Assembly (NCBI GenBank): GCA_937877655.1
Contig: CALFJC010000001.1
Location: forward strand, 1-49,057
DNA length: 49,057 bases
Reading direction: 5' to 3'
Origin: an uncultured Selenomonadales bacterium
GTDB taxonomy: Bacteria; Bacillota; Negativicutes; Selenomonadales; Selenomonadaceae
The translations under genes and the position numbers were made by a program. The notes below the pieces were generated by a model, which made no database searches, was not told the origin of the DNA, and saw only the letters and a program-made list of their open reading frames with translations. Every line of letters begins with the position of its first letter. The stretch's first letter is position 1. Of this stretch, positions 39,932-46,817 are shown in pieces.

Positions 39932-42900
39932 TTATTCTCCTTCCCTATGAATGAGATTTAAGAAAAGTTTTGCCCATTTTCCCGCCACAACTTCGGGATA
40001 AAATTTTTCTATGCTCTTTGCGCAATTCGCAGAAAGTTTTTCGCGCAATTCGGGCTCGGACAAAATTTTTATAATCCGCTCCGCCATTGCCTCAACGTCT
40101 CCGACGGGTACCAAGTAACCGTTCACGTCGTCAACAATCATATCTCGCGGTCCGTAAGTGCAATCGAAGGCGACGACGGGACAATTATTCTGCAAACTTT
40201 CCTGAACGACAAGCGAAAATCCTTCGTAGCGGCTTGTAAGGATTGATAACGCGGCGGAATCATAAACTTCAGCCATATTGTTTACAAAGCCTTCAAAAAT
40301 CACCGAATCTCCGAGCCCGTTCTCGTGAACTTTTCTTTTTAAACTTTCCAACAACGCACCGAGCCCGTAAAAATGCAAAGTCGCTTGCGGAATTTTTTCG
40401 TGAACGATTTTGAACGCCTCGATTGCCTTTTCTGGATTTTTTTGATCGACAAGCCGCCCGACCATGATAATTTTGTAAGGATCTCTTTCGATTGACGGCG
40501 AAAAATCTTTTTTTTCTATGGCGTGCGGAAGGACAATCACATTTCCAAGCTCGTAACGTTTAACAATGTCGTCCTTTTGATGCTCCGTCAAAGATATAAT
40601 CGCGTCCGATTGAAAACTTGTGTCCGTCAAAAAATTGTACCAACGTTTTGTCGGTGCAGTCATCGGATTAAAATCCTCAAGCACATGGAGATTGTGGAGC
40701 ATGTGCAAAACGAAAATATTTTCCGCCCTGCGTTGCTTGACTGCCGAATAAAATCGCGTATATTCGGGGCTTCTGTCGCCGATTAAAAAATATGTCCGAT
40801 TTTCGTCCGCCGTCAACTGCTCCAGCCAATAACGAATCAATTTTCGCGGATGATCTGCGACAAAATTTTTCCCGACAAGTTCAATCGATTTCAGCTGAAC
40901 TTGCCTTTCGACAATCCCGTAAGTTTCTTTTATGGCAACCGCGCCGTCCGGCTTGTAATAAAGTGCTTCGGTCGGAATGCCCGTTTCAATGTCGAAAATC
41001 TGGCGGCGACTCAAAAAACCGAGTTCGTCATAAGTATCGCGGCGAGTTTTCTGATGCTTTTCGTCAAAGAAATTTATGTAGGAGAGTTTTTGGCTTTCAT
41101 TGAAGGCGCAATACATGGCGGTTGAGCCGTCCTGCCGACAAATGCGAAAATCTCTGCCGAGCGGTTCAATTTTCCAATCGTTTTGCACGGGCGCAATGAA
41201 AATTCTGCGCGGCTTTTCAATTTCCCGATTAATCCCTTGAAAATAATCGTACATGTTCAGCAATTTGCCGTCCGAATTGCGGCGGGAAAAATTTTCAAAG
41301 AGATCGTTTTGATATTCGTTTGTCAGCAAAAAAACTTCGCAACCCAAATAATTTTTAAACAAAGTCGCTCGCCGCAATGCCGACAATTCTAGCCCCGAAG
41401 GATTTTCCTTTAAATTTCTCAACATGAAGAACACAACGCCGTTTTTTTCTTTGAATTCGCGTTTGAATTCTTCAATGCCTCCGATTTCGGCGGGCGGCGC
41501 GGGATTTTCAATTTGAACGGGCGCGGGCGTCGGGCGACCGGGAATTTGCATTTGAATTTTTATCGGAGAAATATATTTGCCGAGAGTAATTTTGTCGTCA
41601 AGGACGGAAATTTCCAATGACAAATCGACGTTGACAAGATCTTTGCTGTTCGGCGGACGAAGCCCGAATTTTTCGCGGTAAATGACGCCCGCCTTCCAAC
41701 GATTTGTCGGAAACAGCCAATCGCAACCTTGATGCTCCATGCCCGCGCCGAAGTTTGGCATTGAGCCCTTGATTTTCGGCACGCCCAAGATTCTGAAATT
41801 CAAATCCTTATCGGTCGGCTCGTCAAGCGTCCACCAAGTTTCAACGTAAAGCATTTTTCTGCGTTCGATTGTTTGACAGTCCGAAGGGACACGGCAACCG
41901 AGCAATTTTACTGCGCCTAATTTTTGCGGTTCAATCAAAGCATCTTCGGGAACTTTTTCTGCCGTCCATTCCGATAAAGGTTCGTTCATCGGAAGAATTT
42001 TTTCGCCGCATTTTGATTTTGAAAGTTCGACGGGCTCCAAAATTTTTTCTGCGCGGGCAGGCGGATTGAATTTGAATTGAATCAAATCATTTCGGACGGG
42101 AATTCCCGCGCTGTTGAGTTTGCGGCAGGCATTAAAATATTCCGCGCAGATTTTTTTTGACTGTTCGTCATTGGCGGGAGAAGTTCTGCAATAGCCGATA
42201 ATCAGCGGGACGAAAAAAATTTCTTCGACGCCGCGTTCGGATAACAAAATCGAAAAGCCGCCGCCTTGTCCCGCATTTGAATCGAAAATAAAATTGCCCG
42301 CGTCATAAATAATCGGACGGTCTTTGTAAGTTTCGATTCCGTGCAGAAAATGTGAATGGCAACCCAAAACCGCGTCGGCTCCGCAGTCAATCAGAGTTTT
42401 TCCGAGAACTTTTATCTGATCCATCGGTTCAATTTTTCCGTTCAATCCCCAATGCGGCGCGACAAGTACAATATCGGCTTGACGGCGGGCGTCGGAAATT
42501 TTTTCCGTGAAAAATTTTTCCCAGAGTTCGGGCTTATCGGGCGGCAAATAAAAAGTTCCGGGCTTATCGGCGGTTGCGGCGAAAGGTTTCATCGTGGCAT
42601 CGACATTGAAAATCGCAACGATAAATTTTCCTGCCTTGACGAAAAGCGGGCGGGCGGCTTCGTCAAAATTTTTTCCCGTGCCGCAATGAAGAATTCCTGC
42701 GCGGTCGAGATAATTATTTTGTTCAAGCAAAGCCGCTTCATAATAATCCAGCGAGTGATTGTTTGCAGTCAACGCGACATCAATTTTCGCTTCGGTCAGC
42801 AAATTAATTTGTTCGGGGCGAGCATGATAGTAATAAGGTCCGCCTTCACCCTTGTCAATGCCTTGAGAGCCTTGCGCGGCAACGACGCATTCAAGATTTA

Positions 42901-43057
42901 TGATTCGGAGATCGGACTCCGACATTATCGAAAGATTGTTGAAAGGTTTTTCGTAAAGATTCCAATTCATGCGGCGACCAAGATTGACATCTCCGCCGAA
43001 AAAAATTACCGACCAACCTTTTAAAAACGGAGGCGGTATCGTTTGATTCAGAAACAT
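39932..43057 (-). CDS. CapA-like metallophosphoesterase fused to a GT4 glycosyltransferase
   Basis: Residues about 15-320 are CapA/PgsA-like: FFGGDVNLGRRM, INLECVV, ALTANNHSLDYY, APHWGLN, GCHSHFLHGIE and IYDAGNFIFDS, with metal-binding Asp/His residues of that family. Residues 370-510 form a beta-rich domain with YVETWWTLDEPT and LFPTNRWKAG. From 530 a TagE-like region follows (RNLKENPSGLELSALRRA), then a GT-B Rossmann domain: IIMVGRLVDQKNPEKAIEAF near 866 and EGFSLVVQESLQ near 959. CapA homologues act in polyglutamate capsule export; TagE-type enzymes glucosylate teichoic-type polymers. One chain with both is unusual. No signal peptide is visible. AAGGAGCG precedes the ATG. Confidence 0.85.
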   Translation of the reverse strand: MFLNQTIPPPFLKGWSVIFFGGDVNLGRRMNWNLYEKPFNNLSIMSESDLRIINLECVVAAQGSQGIDKGEGGPYYYHARPEQINLLTEAKIDVALTANNHSLDYYEAALLEQNNYLDRAGILHCGTGKNFDEAARPLFVKAGKFIVAIFNVDATMKPFAATADKPGTFYLPPDKPELWEKFFTEKISDARRQADIVLVAPHWGLNGKIEPMDQIKVLGKTLIDCGADAVLGCHSHFLHGIETYKDRPIIYDAGNFIFDSNAGQGGGFSILLSERGVEEIFFVPLIIGYCRTSPANDEQSKKICAEYFNACRKLNSAGIPVRNDLIQFKFNPPARAEKILEPVELSKSKCGEKILPMNEPLSEWTAEKVPEDALIEPQKLGAVKLLGCRVPSDCQTIERRKMLYVETWWTLDEPTDKDLNFRILGVPKIKGSMPNFGAGMEHQGCDWLFPTNRWKAGVIYREKFGLRPPNSKDLVNVDLSLEISVLDDKITLGKYISPIKIQMQIPGRPTPAPVQIENPAPPAEIGGIEEFKREFKEKNGVVFFMLRNLKENPSGLELSALRRATLFKNYLGCEVFLLTNEYQNDLFENFSRRNSDGKLLNMYDYFQGINREIEKPRRIFIAPVQNDWKIEPLGRDFRICRQDGSTAMYCAFNESQKLSYINFFDEKHQKTRRDTYDELGFLSRRQIFDIETGIPTEALYYKPDGAVAIKETYGIVERQVQLKSIELVGKNFVADHPRKLIRYWLEQLTADENRTYFLIGDRSPEYTRFYSAVKQRRAENIFVLHMLHNLHVLEDFNPMTAPTKRWYNFLTDTSFQSDAIISLTEHQKDDIVKRYELGNVIVLPHAIEKKDFSPSIERDPYKIIMVGRLVDQKNPEKAIEAFKIVHEKIPQATLHFYGLGALLESLKRKVHENGLGDSVIFEGFVNNMAEVYDSAALSILTSRYEGFSLVVQESLQNNCPVVAFDCTYGPRDMIVDDVNGYLVPVGDVEAMAERIIKILSEPELREKLSANCAKSIEKFYPEVVAGKWAKLFLNLIHREGE

Positions 43058-43067
43058 AAAAACGCTC

Positions 43068-43140
43068 CTTTTAATTAGGAATTAGGAATTAGGAATTAGG
43101 AATTAAAAATTCATTACTCATTACTAATTGCTCATTACTC
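43068..43140. repeat. Two different heptamer arrays in one gap
   Basis: AATTAGGAATTAGGAATTAG is followed by ATTCATTACTCATTACTAAT and TGCTCATTACTCATT. These are the words of the hairpins at 8920-8998 and 5349-5426, here side by side and not complementary to each other. Confidence 0.75.
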
Positions 43141-43876
43141 ATTGTTTTTTTGGTGCAAGGGATTTTCTGTACTTGACGCACTCAAAAAATTTTTCCACAC
43201 TTGAATTCACGACAAGTTCTTCAGGGAAATTATTTTCCGCCAAAACTTTTTTACTCAATTCGTGATTGCCGACATCAATTTCAACGTGCGCGTCGGAGCC
43301 CATGATAATTTTCGTGCCGTATTTTTTGCAAGCCGCCAACATTATCTTTGCATTTTCAGCCGAGCCGATTCTGTGACCTTTCGGCAGATAAGAACTGTTG
43401 TTGACTTCGAGCAAAACGCGATTATCGGCGGCGGCGCGAGCTACGGCTTCCAAATCTGCGGGGAATTGCGGATTATCTGGGTGTCCGATTATCACGACGT
43501 GAGGATTTTTCATTGCGCCGATAAGAGCCGCCGTATTTTCTTCCACGCTCCCCGATTCAATACATTCTCTGTGCAAACTGGCAACGGCATAATCCAATCT
43601 TTTCAAAATCTGCGCGGGAAGATCTGTGCTACCCGAATAATCGATTATGTTCAGCTCCGCGCCCATTGCAATTTTTATTCCGTAAGCGTCGCGGGGAATG
43701 ACTTTGAAATTTACGAAATAAAATTTGTCAATCGCGCCGGGAACGCTCGGTGCATGGTCTGCAATGCCGACGAGCTCCAAATTTTTTTTCTTGGCGGCGT
43801 CGATGACTTCGCGAAATGTGCTGTAGGCGTGAATGCTCGCCGTTGTGTGTATGTGAACATCAAGAATATCTTTCAT
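43139..43876 (-). CDS. PHP-domain phosphoesterase (YcdX-like)
   Basis: The 245-residue protein has the PHP-domain metal motifs: DVHIHTTASIHAYSTF at the N-terminus, GIADHAPSVPG, GAELNIIDYSG, ASLHRECIE, IIGHPDNPQ, and IIMGSDAHVEIDVG near the end. These bind a trinuclear metal site; YcdX-like members hydrolyse phosphate monoesters. It may be first gene of the block that continues with the CapA fusion 81 bp later. It has its own strong promoter. Confidence 0.9.
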   Translation of the reverse strand: MKDILDVHIHTTASIHAYSTFREVIDAAKKKNLELVGIADHAPSVPGAIDKFYFVNFKVIPRDAYGIKIAMGAELNIIDYSGSTDLPAQILKRLDYAVASLHRECIESGSVEENTAALIGAMKNPHVVIIGHPDNPQFPADLEAVARAAADNRVLLEVNNSSYLPKGHRIGSAENAKIMLAACKKYGTKIIMGSDAHVEIDVGNHELSKKVLAENNFPEELVVNSSVEKFFECVKYRKSLAPKKQ

Positions 43877-43901
43877 GAAAATTTTCTCCCCTTTCGCCGC
43901 G

Positions 43902-43929
43902 ATTATAGCATAAAATATTGCCTGCGCAA
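43902..43929 (-). promoter_or_regulatory. Promoter of the PHP gene
   Basis: On the - strand TTGCGC (43924-43929) and perfect TATAAT (43902-43907) are 16 bp apart, 26 bp from the start codon. Confidence 0.72.
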
Positions 43930-43946
43930 AAATTTTCCCTTACAAT
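43918..43946 (+). promoter_or_regulatory. Promoter of the adenine methylase gene, overlapping the divergent promoter
   Basis: TTGCCT (43918-43923) and TACAAT (43941-43946) are spaced by 17 bp. The hexamers overlap the region of the divergent PHP promoter, so the two should exclude each other. Confidence 0.6.
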
Positions 43947-44005
43947 GTCGCCACAAAAAATTTTTTGGAGAAAATTTTATGATTAACTTCGACGCGCCGC
44001 CGAAA

Positions 44006-44040
44006 TGCAATGCGTAATGCGTAATTCGTAATGCGTAATT
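44006..44040. repeat. Heptamer repeat upstream of the methylase gene
   Basis: The word GTAATGC recurs in ATGCGTAATGCGTAATTCGT and AATGCGTAAT. It lies in the 5' leader and ends near the ribosome site. Confidence 0.75.
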
Positions 44041-44062
44041 TTTTTGTAATGAGGAATGATTA

Positions 44063-45706
44063 TTGATTAACTTCAACGAGTCGCCGATTAGAAATGTGAT
44101 TGAAATTCTTCTTCGCGACATGAACAGCGGCAGAAATATTTTTTTCAACGGTCGGGAGCTTCTCAAAAAAAATTTGCCGCTGATTAAGCCGCGTGCTTTG
44201 AAATCGGACGCAGAAAAATTTTTGCGGACAAGAAAAATTGCCGAAGTCTTCACTCCGACAAAAATTGTAAAGCAGATGGTTGACGCGCTTGACGACAAAA
44301 AAATTGATTCGCGGTGGCTGGAGATAACTTGCGGCGAGGCTCCTTTCATCACAAATCGTTACGACGCCGAGTCGGGCGAAAAAATTCCTTTTGAAAATCG
44401 CGCTGGGATTTTGGACAGAAAACTCCGCGCCGCAAAAAATTTTTCCGAAGCAAAACGCGCCGTTCAAAGTGTTTACGGCTACGAGTTGCAGGGCGACAGC
44501 CTTTTAATCGCCCGCGCAAATGTTTTGCTGACTTTCGCCGACGCCGTCAAAGATTTTTCGGAAAATGATTTGGCAGAAGTCGCCGAAATTATTTCGTGGA
44601 ATTTTTTTCAATACGACGGTTTGAAGGAGCCCGATTCACTTTTCGGCGAAGAAATAATCGATTGGACTTCGGGCAGAAAATTTGTTTTTGGAGGCAACAC
44701 CATGAAAAAATTTGATTTTGTTATCGGCAACCCGCCTTATCAAGAAGAAACGGACAGCGACAGCACTCGCAAGTTGCCCGTTTACGATAAACTTATGGAG
44801 GCGGCGCAAAAAGTCGGAGAAAAAGTTGAGTTGATAACACCTGCCCGTTTTCTCTTTAATCAAGGAGATACTCCGAAAGATTTTAATCAGCGAATGCTCA
44901 ACGACGAGCACTTAAAAGTTCTTGACTACTCTCAAGATGCCGGCAAATATTTTAAAGGCGTGGACATTGAAGGCGGCGTGGCAATTACTCTTCGCGACGA
45001 GACAAAAAATTTCGGCGCGATTGGAACTTTCATTCCGTTTGATGAATTAAAATCCATTCATCAAAAAGTTGTCGTCGACAATGAAAATTTTCGCCCGCTC
45101 AATGAAATTATTTATCCGCGTGCGATTTATCGTTTTGTTAAGGATAATTCTTTCGTTGATACGAATGCTTTTGAAAAGATGCGCGATTTTTTCTTTGACG
45201 AAAAACCGGACGACGGCAACGAATACATCAAAATTTTCGGCTTGATAAAAAATCGGAGATACTACAAATGGATTCGCCGCAACAATGTGACGAATCACGA
45301 GACATTGAACAAATTTAAGGTTTTCGTTCCACAAGCAAACGGTTCGGGCGCGATAGGAACAATGCCGAACACGCCGCTTATCGGCACTCCGATTATCGGC
45401 GAGCCGTTGGTTGGCAACACGGCGACTTTTACAGTTATCGGAAATTTTGATACCCGCGCAGAAGCCGACGCTTGCTTAAAATATATCAAGAGCAAATTTT
45501 GTCGGGCAATGCTTGGGATTTTAAAAGTTACACAACACAATCCGCCGCAAACTTGGGCAAAAGTTCCGTTGCAAGATTTTACTTCGGCTTCGGACATCGA
45601 TTGGAGCGTCAGCATTCCCGAAATCGACGCACAACTTTATAAAAAATACGGGCTTGACGCGGCGGAGATAAATTTTATCGAAGAAAAAGTTCGCCCAATG
45701 GAGTGA
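44063..45706 (+). CDS. Eco57I-type adenine-specific DNA methylase, apparently solitary
   Basis: The 547-residue protein has a helical N-terminus, AEVFTPTKIVKQMVD (60-75), a cofactor-site block LEITCGEAPFITNRYD (86-101), and the catalytic NPPY in IGNPPYQEE (223-226), marking an N6-adenine methyltransferase. The C-terminal half has the target-recognition look of Eco57I-like proteins and ends DIDWSVSIPEIDAQLYKKYG. No separate restriction gene is adjacent and no nuclease motif was identified, so it is an orphan methylase or a remnant of a larger system. The start is TTG 44063 behind GAGGA. The three-hairpin element R4 starts just after the stop. Confidence 0.85.
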   Translation: MINFNESPIRNVIEILLRDMNSGRNIFFNGRELLKKNLPLIKPRALKSDAEKFLRTRKIAEVFTPTKIVKQMVDALDDKKIDSRWLEITCGEAPFITNRYDAESGEKIPFENRAGILDRKLRAAKNFSEAKRAVQSVYGYELQGDSLLIARANVLLTFADAVKDFSENDLAEVAEIISWNFFQYDGLKEPDSLFGEEIIDWTSGRKFVFGGNTMKKFDFVIGNPPYQEETDSDSTRKLPVYDKLMEAAQKVGEKVELITPARFLFNQGDTPKDFNQRMLNDEHLKVLDYSQDAGKYFKGVDIEGGVAITLRDETKNFGAIGTFIPFDELKSIHQKVVVDNENFRPLNEIIYPRAIYRFVKDNSFVDTNAFEKMRDFFFDEKPDDGNEYIKIFGLIKNRRYYKWIRRNNVTNHETLNKFKVFVPQANGSGAIGTMPNTPLIGTPIIGEPLVGNTATFTVIGNFDTRAEADACLKYIKSKFCRAMLGILKVTQHNPPQTWAKVPLQDFTSASDIDWSVSIPEIDAQLYKKYGLDAAEINFIEEKVRPME

Positions 45707-45714
45707 GTTGCCCC

Positions 45715-45934
45715 CGCTTTTAAAAAGTGTGGGCACGCCGAAACGCTGTCGCGAACTTCGATTGAGTCAATCATGAAATTTATTTTTTAAACTACTTTTT
45801 CTTTGTTGCGCCAAAGAAAAAGTAGCAAAAAGAAACGCGCTCTGACCGGCAATGAAACATCCTGTTTCAGTTGCCGGCGGGCGCACGTCCTGTGCGCCCG
45901 TTCTTCGCCACCCGCTACAAATTTTTTCATTACG
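45715..45934 (+). repeat. Dispersed three-hairpin element, copy R4
   Basis: Hairpin 1: CTACTTTTTCTTTG (45792-45805) with CAAAGAAAAAGTAG (45812-45825). Hairpin 2: CCGGCAATGAAACA (45846-45859), loop TCC, TGTTTCAGTTGCCGG (45863-45877). Hairpin 3: CGGGCGCAC (45878-45886), loop GTCCT, GTGCGCCCG (45892-45900). The tail TTCTTCGCCACCCGC continues as in R5. It begins 9 bp after the methylase stop and fills most of the first half of the 387-bp gap 45707-46093. Confidence 0.9.
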
Positions 45935-46078
45935 CATTACGAATCGCTTTACTTTCAATCTTTCCATCTCTCCATCTTTCCATCTCTAACTGTGCGTCCG
46001 TGTCTTCATTCACTTTTGCTTTTCCCTAGTTCCTAGTTCCTAGTTCCTAGTTCCTAGTTCCTAGTTCCTAATTGCTTT
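45930..46078. repeat. Cluster of four heptamer arrays and an element fragment before the MNT gene
   Basis: In order: CATTACGCATTACG (45931-45944), ATCTTTCCATCTCTCCATCT and following (45959-45986), a fragment GTGCGTCCGTGTCTTC of the three-hairpin element tail, and six or more units of TTCCTAG/CTAGTTC (46026-46070). No ORF was recognised in this gap. Confidence 0.8.
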
Positions 46079-46093
46079 TCGGAGGCGATTTAA

Positions 46094-46432
46094 ATGAATG
46101 CAATGCCGCATATGGAAGAAGTTTGCCGTCGAGTAGTGGCAGCTTATCGCAAAGCTTACGGCGACGACATCGAGGCGATTTATCTTTACGGCTCTTATGC
46201 CCGCGGCGACTTCGACGAAGATTCGGATATTGACTTCGCCGCTATCGTCAAAGGTGAATGTCCCGACTTGCAGAAAAAACGTTGGGAAGTTTGGTCTGAA
46301 GCAAACGACATTGATTTGGAATTCGATATTTTGACTTCACCGATGGTTATCAGTTCAAAAATTTTTGAGGAATACAAAAATGCGGGCGGTTATTACGAAA
46401 ATATTTTCAAGGAGGGAATTCGTCTTGCGTGA
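46094..46432 (+). CDS. Minimal nucleotidyltransferase (MNT) of a MNT-HEPN pair
   Basis: The 112-residue protein has the polymerase-beta-like signature LYGSYARGDFDEDSDIDF, with Gly33-Ser34 and metal-binding Asp45 and Asp47. In characterised MNT-HEPN modules the nucleotidyltransferase modifies (AMPylates) and so silences the HEPN RNase toxin. The ATG at 46094 has GGAGGCGA upstream. The stop overlaps the HEPN start by 8 bp. It lies directly behind repeat clusters, consistent with a mobile cassette. Confidence 0.9.
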   Translation: MNAMPHMEEVCRRVVAAYRKAYGDDIEAIYLYGSYARGDFDEDSDIDFAAIVKGECPDLQKKRWEVWSEANDIDLEFDILTSPMVISSKIFEEYKNAGGYYENIFKEGIRLA

Positions 46433-46817
46433 TTTAACGAAATACAGATTGGAGGCAGCCACAGAGCGATTGGCAGTGTCGAAAGAGCTTTTGGACGGCG
46501 GACATTTTAAAGATTCCGTCAATCGCTCGTATTATGCGATATTTTCTGCCACTCGTGCGCTTTTGTCGGAAGCTTATGTAGATTTCAAAAAGCACTCGGC
46601 GGTTATCAGTTATTTTCGTCGTGAATATGTCAAAGGCGGGCTTTTCGACGTGAAATTTTCTTCGTATATAGGCGATGCGTTCAGAATTCGGCAATACAGC
46701 GATTATGAAGATTTTTTTGCAGTGTCAAACGAAGAAGCGGAGACTCAATATCAACATGCGGTCGAGTTTGTTGCGGCAGTCAAAAAATATTTGGAGGATG
46801 CGGATGAAAATTGCTGA
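46425..46817 (+). CDS. HEPN-domain protein, probable partner toxin of the MNT
   Basis: The 130-residue helical protein starts at TTG 46425, behind AAGGAGGG with 8-bp spacing; earlier in-frame ATGs lie inside the MNT gene. The HEPN core is NRSYYAIFSATRALL (33-47), then KKHSAVISYFRREYV (55-69). Many HEPN proteins are RNases; the Arg and His seen here could be the catalytic pair, but the canonical spaced R-x4-6-H is not obvious. It overlaps both the MNT gene and priA, which makes all three one translational unit. Confidence 0.87.
   Translation: MRDLTKYRLEAATERLAVSKELLDGGHFKDSVNRSYYAIFSATRALLSEAYVDFKKHSAVISYFRREYVKGGLFDVKFSSYIGDAFRIRQYSDYEDFFAVSNEEAETQYQHAVEFVAAVKKYLEDADENC

Noticed and set aside
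39300..43024. Several + strand ORFs of 66-222 codons opposite the AMP ligase and CapA fusion
   Set aside because: All lie within confirmed genes, without ribosome sites or recognisable motifs.
45930..46078. Repeat-rich gap considered as a replication origin or attachment site
   Set aside because: No DnaA-box cluster, integrase gene or tRNA end is seen; the repeats are of the same types as elsewhere in the window.
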